DNA of 64,000 nt from Vibrio rumoiensis. GTDB lineage: Bacteria > Pseudomonadota > Gammaproteobacteria > Enterobacterales > Vibrionaceae. Below, piece after piece: positions 16,200 to 24,491 of this stretch (position 1 is its first letter; each line of letters begins with the position of its first letter). A model generated the notes under the pieces. That model worked only from the letters and a program-made list of their open reading frames with translations. It was not told where the DNA came from and did no database searches. The stretch covers positions 62,001 to 126,000 of the forward strand of contig NZ_AP018687.1 of NCBI RefSeq assembly GCF_002218045.2. Reading direction: 5' to 3'. The position numbers and the translations under genes are program-made.

Positions 16200-16390
16200 T
16201 ACACCCTCCGTTTGAACCTAAAACCTCTCCTGCTCCCGCACCTGCTGCGGCTCCTGTTACTGTCCCTTTCCATGTATATGGAACCCTGTCAAGTACACTA
16301 ATTAGAGGATTCCATTTCTGTCCCAGTGTTTTCCCAGTAGCCATCCATGTCAACTGAGTGTCTTGGCGCAGGCTTTCGACCTTTAACCCC
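16200..16390 (-). pseudogene. Orphan Rhs toxin tip with glycine zipper
   Basis: A minus-strand frame without a start encodes about 64 residues: KVESLRQDTQLTWMATGKTL, a middle LDRVPYTWKGTVTG, then AAAGAGAGEVLGSNGG and a CNCGN tail. The glycine/alanine zipper matches the membrane-active tip of the intact Rhs protein. Its TAA overlaps the GTG start of the immunity gene at 16196. The rhs core upstream is lost. Confidence 0.75.
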
Positions 16391-16750
16391 CTAAGAATTG
16401 TAAAGATCGTGCAATCCTATCTTATCGGGGGCATTCAAAACCGAGTCCCCTTGTTGGTCTCTATAAATCAGAACCAACTCGCCTTTGTTGCTATTGTGGG
16501 CTGGACAGATGGGCCTAACTCCGTCCAGAACAGCAAGAAGTCCAAAGATGGCCTCATTTACAGCGCTCTCAATTACGGCATTGACATTGCCCTTTTCATC
16601 CTCCTTGAGCCGGTTATACCATTCAGAGCGCTCAGACTCAGTTTTGCTCACTCTTCTACCCGGAGGGGATTCAAGGTTGCTTATGACATCTTCAATGGCC
16701 GCATTTTTTACAACATCTTTGACTGCTTCAATAAATTCTTCCGACTTCAT
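16391..16750 (-). CDS. Probable orphan immunity protein
   Basis: The 119-residue soluble, largely helical protein begins MKSEEFIEAVKDVVKNAAIE. Not recognised. It lies within the array of immunity-type genes, directly before an orphan toxin tip. Role inferred from position only. Confidence 0.6.
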   Translation of the reverse strand: MKSEEFIEAVKDVVKNAAIEDVISNLESPPGRRVSKTESERSEWYNRLKEDEKGNVNAVIESAVNEAIFGLLAVLDGVRPICPAHNSNKGELVLIYRDQQGDSVLNAPDKIGLHDLYNS

Positions 16751-16798
16751 TAGTATTCCTATTTCCGGTAATCGTATTCATTCCTTAATATCTTCACG

Positions 16799-17146
16799 CT
16801 ACAACCTTCCTCCGCAGTGTGGGCACCTAAAAGAGCGTGTAAACAATATCGAACCGATGCTTTTTACTCTAATTGACAGAAAGCGATTATCCCTTCTCCC
16901 AACATGCAAAGGTGTTCCCCCGCAGTGCTTGCACTTCACTAAAATAGACGCTAGAGCTGACAGCGGAGCAACGGCCAATAGAGGGTATATGATGCGGCCC
17001 AATTCGTGCCTTCCCAGAGTAAAGAAGCCCAGTTCGTGCATCACCCCAAAAGCTGGGATTGATAAAAAAAGCACCCATGAAACAGATATACCCAGTGCGA
17101 CCATTCGCAGTACAAACGATGCTTTCATGCCAATACCACCCGACAT
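16799..17146 (-). CDS. Membrane protein with zinc-ribbon-like cysteines, probable immunity
   Basis: The 115-residue protein has membrane segments near residues 7-30 and 48-66 followed by CKHCGGT and CPHCGG cysteine pairs, suggesting a cytoplasmic zinc-binding tail. Start could be at residue 7. An rhs scar lies just upstream. Function inferred from place in the array. Confidence 0.6.
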   Translation of the reverse strand: MSGGIGMKASFVLRMVALGISVSWVLFLSIPAFGVMHELGFFTLGRHELGRIIYPLLAVAPLSALASILVKCKHCGGTPLHVGRRDNRFLSIRVKSIGSILFTRSFRCPHCGGRL

Positions 17147-17160
17147 TCACTCAGCTCCAA

Positions 17161-17213
17161 TACGCCGCCCAAACCACTTGGCCTCTGGTGTCGGTTAGCC
17201 ACAACCGGCACCA
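17161..17213 (-). pseudogene. rhs scar
   Basis: Minus strand encodes a degraded ASGQVVWA-type segment next to the membrane protein gene at 17146. Similar DNA to the scars at 13308, 13896, 14263 and 18096. Confidence 0.65.
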
Positions 17214-17225
17214 ACATCACCCGCC

Positions 17226-17525
17226 TTATGTTCCGGAGAAGAATCTCATCACTTCCGCTGGGTAATGGAATAGGTGCCCTCCTTTATCGAAGAACAGAAA
17301 CCAAACAGACGCTGCCACACAGAATATTCCTGCAAGAATCATTTCTAATGATGTTCTCGCATAAATAGTAAGCCTGCTCCTATTATCGAACTTGATCACC
17401 CGATGTTTGAATAAAGCCACGCATCCAACGTATATACATCTTATCCCTGTTGGAAGCGCAATAAACACAGCGCCAACTGTCATAAATGTATATAAAAACA
17501 TATCCACCCAGTTATTGATTTCCAT
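17226..17525 (-). CDS. Membrane immunity protein, paralogue of the one at 18158
   Basis: The 99-residue protein begins MEINNWVDMFLYTFMTVGAV and has about three membrane segments. It closely resembles the 99-residue protein at 18158 (MEIN-W start, WFLFFDKGG/WYLFFAKGG and a final MxFFxG). Its ATG overlaps the end of a lost toxin tip (LGTAYGNQ), exactly as in the paralogue, so both are immunity proteins of related tips. Confidence 0.75.
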   Translation of the reverse strand: MEINNWVDMFLYTFMTVGAVFIALPTGIRCIYVGCVALFKHRVIKFDNRSRLTIYARTSLEMILAGIFCVAASVWFLFFDKGGHLFHYPAEVMRFFSGT

Positions 17526-17572
17526 AAGCCGTCCCCAAAGCTGATCCAATAGCAGAACCATGTGAGCCGTAA
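17512..17572 (-). pseudogene. Tail of a lost glycine-zipper toxin tip
   Basis: The frame NYGSHGSAIGSALGTAYGNQ ends at TAA inside the first codons of the immunity gene at 17525. The same ending (LGT-YGNQ) and the same overlap occur at 18444. Confidence 0.7.
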
Positions 17573-17815
17573 TTAATCACTGGATTCCTCATTAGCTCTC
17601 TTTAACTTTAATATTTTCCTTAGATTTAAGTATCCATAGATTCCTGAGAACACTCCATACCCCCCCCAAACACCAACGGACAGATATAAGGCGAATTTGC
17701 TTAGAGGCCCATTCACATAATTTAATAAAGCGAACACTGCAATTCCTATAAGGGCTCCAGCTAACGGAAATCCAAGCAGATATACTGCTCTATATTTCAA
17801 ATCGGTTTTTTTCAT
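17573..17815 (-). CDS. Two-helix membrane protein, probable orphan Rhs immunity
   Basis: The 80-residue protein has two membrane helices (VYLLGFPLAGALIGIAVFAL and FALYLSVGVWGGYGVFSGIY). It is a paralogue of the 79-residue protein at 13402. It follows the MafI-like gene by one base and precedes an orphan tip tail. The Tse5-type immunity protein has a similar size and topology. Confidence 0.7.
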   Translation of the reverse strand: MKKTDLKYRAVYLLGFPLAGALIGIAVFALLNYVNGPLSKFALYLSVGVWGGYGVFSGIYGYLNLRKILKLKRANEESSD

Positions 17816-17816
17816 C

Positions 17817-18092
17817 TTATTCTTTATCTATATGTTTTGAAATCTTATCCACAATGGATGTAGTATCCATATTCATTATCCTCCCTGCTTTTTCAATCAG
17901 AAACTCAGCTTCATTTGTTATGTTCTTTGACTCTTCATTAATAATGTCAATGATAGTTTCTAGTGCGATTCCATACTCACCCACATCAATAAATTCTTGC
18001 ACTTCTATACTTTCACATTCAGAAAACGAATCAGAAAGCGCCATCAGCAAAAGCTCTAGTGTGGATTCAATTTTTCGATATTCATTCTTCAT
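17817..18092 (-). CDS. MafI-family-like immunity protein
   Basis: The 91-residue helical protein (LLMALSDSFSECESIEVQEF, then IDVGEYGIALETIIDII) resembles MafI-type immunity proteins, which are small helical antagonists of MafB and other polymorphic toxins. It directly follows an rhs scar. Start at MKNEYRKIES. Family call is from memory of the pattern. Confidence 0.65.
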   Translation of the reverse strand: MKNEYRKIESTLELLLMALSDSFSECESIEVQEFIDVGEYGIALETIIDIINEESKNITNEAEFLIEKAGRIMNMDTTSIVDKISKHIDKE

Positions 18093-18095
18093 TTT

Positions 18096-18142
18096 GCCTT
18101 CCAAACCACTTGGCCGCTGGCGTTGACAGGACCAACGCCAGA
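18096..18142 (-). pseudogene. rhs scar with palindromic start
   Basis: CTGGCGTTG-7 bases-CAACGCCAG followed by the ASGQVVWKA segment, fused to the start region of the MafI-like gene. Nearly the same DNA as at 13308 and 13896. Confidence 0.75.
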
Positions 18143-18157
18143 GCCTGAACCACACCA

Positions 18158-18457
18158 TCAACTGCCTAAAAAAAATGTCATTACTTCCATTGGATAGAGA
18201 AATAAATTTCCGCCTTTAGCAAAAAACAAATACCAAACAGAAAAAATAGCGGAACCCCCCCCAGCAATACATACTTCAAGTACGTTTCTTGCCAAGAAAT
18301 ACTTGTAGTGCTTTCTTTCATATTTAGGTAGTCTCATTTTTATTAGGTTCTTCAATGTTAACCAAAGAAAAATAGCCCCTACAGGTAGGATAATCACCAC
18401 CACCCCAAAAAAATAAATTGTGTATATAATAAAATCGAACCAACTATTGATTTCCAT
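18158..18457 (-). CDS. Membrane immunity protein, paralogue of the one at 17226
   Basis: The 99-residue protein MEINSWFDFIIYTIYFFGVV has about three membrane helices. Its ATG overlaps the stop of a lost toxin tip ending LGTVYGNQ. See the paralogue at 17226 for shared features. It probably protects the inner membrane against a glycine-zipper tip. Confidence 0.75.
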   Translation of the reverse strand: MEINSWFDFIIYTIYFFGVVVIILPVGAIFLWLTLKNLIKMRLPKYERKHYKYFLARNVLEVCIAGGGSAIFSVWYLFFAKGGNLFLYPMEVMTFFLGS

Positions 18458-18545
18458 AAACAGTCCCCAGAGCTACATCGGCCAATAACTCGCCATCGAG
18501 GCCGTAAACATAGAGCACATCTACGCCACCAGCAGGCTTAACCGC
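18444..18545 (-). pseudogene. rhs remnant with tip tail
   Basis: Encodes VDVLYVYGLDGELLADVALG then TVYGNQ and stop. The YVYGLDGELLA part is an Rhs-type YD repeat from a different rhs sequence, the rest a tip tail. A GC-rich inverted repeat (CCACCAGC ... GCTGGTGG, about 18512-18535) lies at its upstream edge. Confidence 0.7.
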
Positions 18546-18569
18546 TGGTGGCAATATTTCAAGCCGTTC

Positions 18570-18920
18570 TCAATACTGCCTTTTCTTAAAGTAGCCAAGC
18601 CTTCTCAGACGAGATAAGAAATTCTTTTTGAAATACAGCCCACCCGGCAATGCTGCTAAAACAAAAAGCACCATAAAATAAACTGCATAAACCACATTAG
18701 AATTAAAAGCTTCACGCCACCCATTGATAAACACGGGGGCAATAAATAACGGTGCAACCAATACACACGCAAACAACACGTAAACAATACCCCCCCCCAC
18801 ATATTTAGCAAAGGCACCGGACCTACCCAGGAAAAATAGAGTTTTCCCATAAACAACGAACCCTACTAATAAAAGACCTGATACAACAACAAAGTACATG
18901 GCCGTAACAATCCACATCAT
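18570..18920 (-). CDS. Four-helix membrane protein, cognate immunity of the intact Rhs toxin
   Basis: The 116-residue protein begins MMWIVTAMYFVVVSGLLLVG and has four membrane segments. Its ATG lies one base after the stop codon of the intact rhs gene, so it is almost certainly the immunity gene for the current tip. A membrane immunity protein fits the glycine-zipper, membrane-active nature of that tip. Confidence 0.8.
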   Translation of the reverse strand: MMWIVTAMYFVVVSGLLLVGFVVYGKTLFFLGRSGAFAKYVGGGIVYVLFACVLVAPLFIAPVFINGWREAFNSNVVYAVYFMVLFVLAALPGGLYFKKNFLSRLRRLGYFKKRQY

Positions 18921-18921
18921 A

Positions 18922-21900
18922 TTAAAACCCCTTACCAAATAATTCACCCGAGCCAACGGTAACACCTTCAACCACAGAGCCAACAGTATTTCCCGGAATT
19001 TTATTTATCCCTGATGAACTTAATGGACGTCCAATGATTGTAAAGCGATAAGGGCTAATATAACGCCCTATTGTACTTCCTAGAGGTCCTCCTAAAGCCC
19101 CTCCCAGCGCAGCTCCAGCCACAGCGGAAAAATCATAATTACAGTAATCAGTAACATCCTTTCCTGAAACATATAGACCAGCACTTTGACCAAGCAGGCT
19201 GGCTATACCCGCACCAGCCGCCGCTCCGGCAGAGTGTGCTCCAAATATATTAACGAAACCAACTAATGCACCAGTGCCAGCTCCAGCTAATGCGCCTTGC
19301 CACCCACCTGAAATGTAGCCACCTATTCCCCCAGAGATCAGTCCATAGGCCGCACCCGCGAGCCCATATTCCCCAGTAGGATCAATTAGCCTTAAAGGGT
19401 TTGCGCGAACATACCCATAGGTATCCACCCCATCGAACAGGCCAAGGCGGTCTGATTGTAAGTAACGGCCAAGTGCTGGGTCATAGTAGCGATGCCAGTT
19501 GTAATGGAGCCCGGTCTCCGCGTCGTAATACTGTCCTGGGAACCGCAAGTTGAAGGTCGGCCCCTGGGTGGTGATGCTGGCTTTACCAAAGGGGCTGTAG
19601 CTCGCCTTCCAAACCACTTGGCCGCTTGCATCGGTCAGCGCCTTCGGGGTGCCCAGGTGATCGACGTGGACTTGGTAGGTCTGTCCTGACTGAACAAAGC
19701 CCAAGGGTGTCCCATCGAGCCAGACATACTCCGCCAGCACGTCTCCAGTGGCCGCGTCCAGCTCCTCGATGAGGTTTCCTGCCAGGTCGTAAACCAGCAG
19801 CCGGGTATGCCCGTTTAGGGTCTTGGTTACACGCTGATCCAGATGGTTGTATGTGTAGCTTACAGTCACTCCCGCGACCGTTGCGGCCACCAGCCGGTTC
19901 TGGCTGTCATAGGTGAAGGTATCCGCCCCCTGCTTCGTCAGGTTGCCATTGGCGTCATAGCTTCTGGAGGTTTGCCCGGCCTTCACCAACCAGTTGTTCA
20001 TGTAGTTGATGGTGTAGCTTTGGCTCAGGCCATCGGTCGTGATCGAGGTCCTGTTGCCGGTGGCGTCATAGCTATAGCCCAAAACGCCATAGAGCCCCTC
20101 AGCAGAGGTGATGCGGCCAACCGAGTCATAACCGAGTGACTGATTGACTGATGAGCTGAGATTGTCGTCTATGGCTGAAATCAACGAGTCTGGCGTGTAC
20201 CGATATACCAGCGAATGCACCCTAGTAGCGTCGATGCCGGTGACTCGATAATTGAGATCCAAAGAACGACTTTCAGAAATTCCATTGCCTCTTACCATAC
20301 TGGTGACGGGGCCAAAGGGCGCTCGCTCGATCTGGCTTGCCAGGCTTGTTGTGGTGCCTGCTTGTGTCGTTGCCACCTCGATGACGTCACCGGCTGAGTC
20401 ACGGGTGTAGGAGACCTCACGGCCACTGGGATACGTGATCTTCGTGACGAGGCCTGCACCATCGTATTGGTACTGGGTAGTCAGGCTCTGCCCGTGGGTT
20501 TCCCAGGTCTCGTAAGCCAGCCATCCTTCGGGTGTATAGCCATATCTCCGGACACCGTTGCCATCATCGACTGAGGTCAAGCGGCCTATGCCGTATGGTG
20601 AGCTTGATTCGTCATACCCGTACAGAATTGGCGATTCGCCAGCGACATCGCTGGAGGTCTCGATGATCCTGTTCAGCGCGTCATAGCTGTAGCTTGTGGT
20701 TTGTCCCTTGGCCGTCTTGCGCGTTGCCACGTTACCGGCTTCGTCATAGGTAATGTCGGTGGTGCCGGTGTCCGGGCTCCGGACTTGAGTCACTTCGCCA
20801 AAGCCGTTGTAGCTGTAGTAGGTCAGGCGCGAACGAGGGTCGGAGACACGGTAAACATCGCCGGTATCCTTGTAGAGCACCTGCGTGACCTTCCCGAGTG
20901 GATCGGTCGTTTGTGTCCGGTGATGGAAGCCGTCGTACTTGTAGGAGTGTGTGTTACCAGAGGGACTGGTCTCCTGTATCAGGTTTGCCACCACATCGTA
21001 GGAAAACGATGACTGATTGCTATAGGCATCGGAGACACTGGAGAGCCAGCCGATTTCGTTGAAGATCCGGCGCTCTATCCAACGGGTCTGGCCCAGCGCA
21101 TCGAGCAGTCGCTCTTCTACTGGGTTCCCGAGGTCATTGAGCTCAAGCTCGCGCCGGTTGCCCTGTGCATCTGTTTCCGCCACCAGCCGATGTGCAGCGT
21201 CGTACTCATAGCTGACGGTTGCACCATTTGGCTTGGTCAGCGAGCTCAGGAGGCCCACAGCATCATAGTTGTAGACCGTGGTGCCTTCTGGTCCAGTGGA
21301 GCTAACAAGTCTTCCTCTGGCGTCATAGGTGAGGGTTTGGGTTACACCGTTGACACCCTGAATGGTCCCGGCGCGACCGTTCGAGTCGTAGTCACCAAAC
21401 TGCATCACCTGCCCCAGCGCGTTTGTTGTCCGGATCAAGTTGCCCTGGTCATCGTAGTCAAATGTCGTCACATCGCTGACGTCGGTGCGAGGACCATCAA
21501 CCGAGGCCAACAGGCTCGGCTTTCCTGTACCAACAGGGGCATAGGTGTACGTCCATGTCCGGGAAGCGCCCGAGCTGCGATCAGTGACCTTGCGACTTAT
21601 CACCCGAAGATGAGTGTCGTAGGTGAGCTCAGTGATCCTGGTTGGTTCTGTGATTTTTGCCGGGAGCGACTTGGAAGGAAGCCAGTCGGTCGTAACCTTG
21701 CCCCCGTCCTGGTCTATCTGGGTGGTTTCCAATCCCCGGTCGTTATGGGTGAACATGCGCTTCTGCCCAGCGCGATCAGTAATGCTGGAGACGAGACCTT
21801 TGCTGTCGTAGACGTAGGTTTCCTTGCCTCCCACAAAGCCGGTACACGGCGCACCCTCAACAACATCAGGCTTGAGCATCCCATTGTGACGGCTGTAGGT

Positions 21901-23100
21901 GTATCGCTGAACGTGGCCGAGTGCGTTGGTGACAGAAACGCTTCCGTCAGCGTTGTAGCTTACCTGCGTTTTCTCTGCGCCCCCGGCGTGTTCGCTTAGA
22001 ACCGCTCTCCCCTGAGTATCATATCCCCATGTGGCGAAACGGTTGCCGTTCTCGTCCACCAGCCCAGAGAGCAAACCATGTGCGTTCGGGTCATCGTAGA
22101 GGTAGCTGCGGCTCGTATTGTCCTGATAGATCACTTCCCCCAGCTTGCCAGCACTGTTGTACTGGTACTGAATACTACCACCAGCAGGATCGGTGAAACT
22201 GACCATGCGGCCATCTTGATACTGGAACTGGATGGTGCGGCCAAAGCCGTCAGTGATCGAGGAGAGCTCTCCATTCAGATAGCTCAGGGTGATGTGATTG
22301 CCGTTGGGCTTCTCGATGCCGGTCAGTCGTCCGGTTTCATCATAGGCCTCAACTACCCCGTCAGATTGGGTGTAGCGCCAGCCGGTTGCCTCCTTCGTCA
22401 AGGTATCATCGGTTTTCCAAGTTGGCACCCAGACAGAGGACAAGTTGTAGAAGGCGAGTTCCTGCCCTTCTGGCCGGTGCAGGACAACCATGTTCTCACC
22501 GTACTTCGAGGCGTTAACCTCGACGCTCCGCGAGTAGGTATGCCGCCAGCCGCCGATCTCTTCATCCGGAAGATGGCTGTTGTAGTACCTGGTGAAAGTG
22601 AGCGGGTCTGAACCGCCGCTTTGATAATCCAGCTCAGCCTGGAACTTGTTGCCGGTGCCGAGATGGATGGGGTTCCCCACACACATGGCTGTTGATGGAA
22701 ACCCGAGATCCCTGTCCAGGAATGGAGTGTTGTCCATCTCGCCCGGCAGGATGTAGGTTGACCGCCAGTATGCTCCACCAGTACAGGTTTCAGGGTCATA
22801 GCTTGCGGTCCCGCCAACGTACTTGAAGCAGATCCTGGAGGTGTAGCGGCCATCACCATATCCCTCGACCGGATACAGCTTTTCGCTGACGAACTCTCCG
22901 TACCCCTTCTCCTCTTCAATGCGGTAGCTCTTCATGAAGGAATGCGCGTCCATGATGGTGTTGAAGCGCATTGCATCTACTTCGGTGCTCACGGCCACAA
23001 CCCGCCATTGTGCAAAAGCGATGCACGGCAAGGTTGCGAGCACCACCACGGCCAATGACCGTAGGTTTCGCATCAGTGAAAGGGTAGGTCTCGATCTCAT
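18922..23100 (-). CDS. Sec-secreted Rhs/YD-repeat polymorphic toxin
   Basis: From the ATG at 23100 (ribosome site GGAG) the protein has about 1392 residues. A Sec signal peptide (core LRSLAVVVLATLPCIAFA) is followed by a DUF6531-like entry segment (NPIHLGTGNKFQAELDY) and more than 20 YD repeats that build the Rhs shell. The Rhs core ends with YDAETGLHYNWHRYYDPALG and RYLQSDRLGLFDGVDTYGYV. Beyond that lies a variable tip of about 130 residues rich in glycine zippers (GAAYGLISGGIGGYISGG), suggesting a membrane-inserting toxin. A Sec signal is unusual, since most Rhs toxins leave by type VI secretion; it may act at the surface during conjugation. An activator-type box lies 70 bases upstream. Confidence 0.9.
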   Translation of the reverse strand: MRSRPTLSLMRNLRSLAVVVLATLPCIAFAQWRVVAVSTEVDAMRFNTIMDAHSFMKSYRIEEEKGYGEFVSEKLYPVEGYGDGRYTSRICFKYVGGTASYDPETCTGGAYWRSTYILPGEMDNTPFLDRDLGFPSTAMCVGNPIHLGTGNKFQAELDYQSGGSDPLTFTRYYNSHLPDEEIGGWRHTYSRSVEVNASKYGENMVVLHRPEGQELAFYNLSSVWVPTWKTDDTLTKEATGWRYTQSDGVVEAYDETGRLTGIEKPNGNHITLSYLNGELSSITDGFGRTIQFQYQDGRMVSFTDPAGGSIQYQYNSAGKLGEVIYQDNTSRSYLYDDPNAHGLLSGLVDENGNRFATWGYDTQGRAVLSEHAGGAEKTQVSYNADGSVSVTNALGHVQRYTYSRHNGMLKPDVVEGAPCTGFVGGKETYVYDSKGLVSSITDRAGQKRMFTHNDRGLETTQIDQDGGKVTTDWLPSKSLPAKITEPTRITELTYDTHLRVISRKVTDRSSGASRTWTYTYAPVGTGKPSLLASVDGPRTDVSDVTTFDYDDQGNLIRTTNALGQVMQFGDYDSNGRAGTIQGVNGVTQTLTYDARGRLVSSTGPEGTTVYNYDAVGLLSSLTKPNGATVSYEYDAAHRLVAETDAQGNRRELELNDLGNPVEERLLDALGQTRWIERRIFNEIGWLSSVSDAYSNQSSFSYDVVANLIQETSPSGNTHSYKYDGFHHRTQTTDPLGKVTQVLYKDTGDVYRVSDPRSRLTYYSYNGFGEVTQVRSPDTGTTDITYDEAGNVATRKTAKGQTTSYSYDALNRIIETSSDVAGESPILYGYDESSSPYGIGRLTSVDDGNGVRRYGYTPEGWLAYETWETHGQSLTTQYQYDGAGLVTKITYPSGREVSYTRDSAGDVIEVATTQAGTTTSLASQIERAPFGPVTSMVRGNGISESRSLDLNYRVTGIDATRVHSLVYRYTPDSLISAIDDNLSSSVNQSLGYDSVGRITSAEGLYGVLGYSYDATGNRTSITTDGLSQSYTINYMNNWLVKAGQTSRSYDANGNLTKQGADTFTYDSQNRLVAATVAGVTVSYTYNHLDQRVTKTLNGHTRLLVYDLAGNLIEELDAATGDVLAEYVWLDGTPLGFVQSGQTYQVHVDHLGTPKALTDASGQVVWKASYSPFGKASITTQGPTFNLRFPGQYYDAETGLHYNWHRYYDPALGRYLQSDRLGLFDGVDTYGYVRANPLRLIDPTGEYGLAGAAYGLISGGIGGYISGGWQGALAGAGTGALVGFVNIFGAHSAGAAAGAGIASLLGQSAGLYVSGKDVTDYCNYDFSAVAGAALGGALGGPLGSTIGRYISPYRFTIIGRPLSSSGINKIPGNTVGSVVEGVTVGSGELFGKGF

Positions 23101-23167
23101 AAACAGCTCCAGTTGTTGCACTGGAGCCATTTTCAGGTAGGTGGGTCGTTTTCAGCGACTGCGTTTC

Positions 23168-23184
23168 TGCCCTTTTAGGGAATG
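23168..23184 (-). promoter_or_regulatory. FlhDC/AcaCD-type activator box upstream of rhs
   Basis: Minus strand CATTCCCTAAAAGGGCA, sharing CCCTAAAAGGGCA with the box at 44098. It lies about 70 bases before the rhs start and would tie toxin expression to transfer genes. Confidence 0.5.
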
Positions 23185-23243
23185 AAGAGCAGTAAAGCTA
23201 TGTTTGCGCTGATGGTGCAAAGTATGGTTGCAGGGTTGCGTTG

Positions 23244-23927
23244 TTAGACTTCGTTGTTCCGTCGCAGATTCTCAATGTGAGCTCGGTTAGTCCTCAAACC
23301 ACGTTGAAGCCTGAGACTCTGGAGCCTCGCAGAGGCCTCTTCGACATCGAGCACCTTCTGTCCACTGGCAATCATGTCGTTAATGTAGTCCGCCGCTTTC
23401 CACCCTGAAGTGAAGAGAGCTGCTGGTTGTTCTTTGCTTGCCCACTCACATTCCCCGAGCATGACAACCAAGGAATGAATGTTTGCCAACCCGACGTTAG
23501 GAAGAAGAGCCTCGATAGCCTTCACATGCTTGTAGTTCTGACGAAACGGATTCTGGAACTTATAGGTGCTCTTGAAGATTTTCTGGGTCCACTGCTTATC
23601 CGATTCCTTGCCATAAATCCGGCCTTTATAGAACTTTGTCTCGACGACAAATATTCCGGTTGGAGCAATGACAATGTGGTCTACCTGCGTCGTATCCCCT
23701 TCTGAAACCACCAGTGTGACATCATCCAAAACAACGCACTCCTGCCCACATCGGTTGTGCAGTATTTTTGATAACGCCCACTCTCCGAACCGCCCCTTGA
23801 TGTTTCGTGAATACATTCTGACAAAAAACGCAGCGACCGCTACCGCAAAAAGCAACCAAATTAACGGTTCGCTTATCAGTGAAGCCAAAACGCCCCCTAA
23901 GAGCTGAGAAATGAAGTTCTCAGGCAT
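23244..23927 (-). CDS. NERD-domain membrane-anchored nuclease-related protein
   Basis: The 227-residue protein has an N-terminal membrane segment (LIWLLFAVAVAAFFV) and a NERD domain of about 110 residues: GRFGEWALSKIL, DHIVIAPTGIFVVETKFYKG and the EWASKEQP region. The D ... ExK core is present, which fits a nuclease-related fold. Such proteins are common on plasmids; a role in DNA processing is inferred only from the domain. It stands upstream of the activator box of rhs. Confidence 0.8.
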   Translation of the reverse strand: MPENFISQLLGGVLASLISEPLIWLLFAVAVAAFFVRMYSRNIKGRFGEWALSKILHNRCGQECVVLDDVTLVVSEGDTTQVDHIVIAPTGIFVVETKFYKGRIYGKESDKQWTQKIFKSTYKFQNPFRQNYKHVKAIEALLPNVGLANIHSLVVMLGECEWASKEQPAALFTSGWKAADYINDMIASGQKVLDVEEASARLQSLRLQRGLRTNRAHIENLRRNNEV

Positions 23928-23943
23928 CAGTTACCTCTCAAAG

Positions 23944-24474
23944 TTATTTATATATACTTATATTTTTGATTTTATAAACAAATTCAGGCGAAGCCATATA
24001 ACCCATTGCCTTATCCCACAATGGATTAGTGCGATCAGAAAGGTTTTTTTCAAGAACTCTAATCTCTGGTGGCGTTTCATCTATGAAAAACTTGTCTTTG
24101 TTCTTGTCGTAGACGATTCCATTTATATTAAATCTCAATGGCTTAACACCTTGTTCTTTTTGTTTTTTAATATCTTTTTTCGCCGTCTCCCATGTTATAG
24201 CGCGAACAGCCAATATGTATGCTTTTTCATTAAACACACCATCAACGGTGAACATGGACTTTTTAGGATACATTGGATCTATTTTTCGCCTGAACAGGCC
24301 GCCACGAACATAACGGAAATGAAGTTTATCATCTGACATTTCGTACTGCCTAGAATCCGTTATATCAACCCAGTGACCCAAAGCCTTTCTAAGATTATTT
24401 CTAACAAATAGAACAGCAAATGCCTCTTCTGTTGCTGCATAATTTTGATACTTATTTATCAACCCCTTTTTCAT
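23944..24474 (-). CDS. Unknown AT-rich gene
   Basis: The 176-residue protein MKKGLINKYQNYAATEEAFA is not recognised. It is lysine-rich, soluble and encoded by more AT-rich DNA than its neighbours, which suggests later acquisition. Ribosome site AAGGGAAG precedes the ATG. It lies between the 241-residue gene and the NERD gene, all on the same strand with 13-17-base gaps, and so is probably in one operon. Confidence 0.65.
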   Translation of the reverse strand: MKKGLINKYQNYAATEEAFAVLFVRNNLRKALGHWVDITDSRQYEMSDDKLHFRYVRGGLFRRKIDPMYPKKSMFTVDGVFNEKAYILAVRAITWETAKKDIKKQKEQGVKPLRFNINGIVYDKNKDKFFIDETPPEIRVLEKNLSDRTNPLWDKAMGYMASPEFVYKIKNISIYK

Positions 24475-24491
24475 CAAAAACTTCCCTTTTC

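Noticed and set aside
13308..18142. rhs-scar palindromes as integron attC sites
   Set aside because: The arms do not match the RYYYAAC/GTTRRRY ends of attC, the segments code for Rhs residues, and no integron integrase is present in the window.
19843..22611. Plus-strand open frames across the rhs gene
   Set aside because: They lie opposite a clearly coding YD-repeat gene and have no signals of their own.
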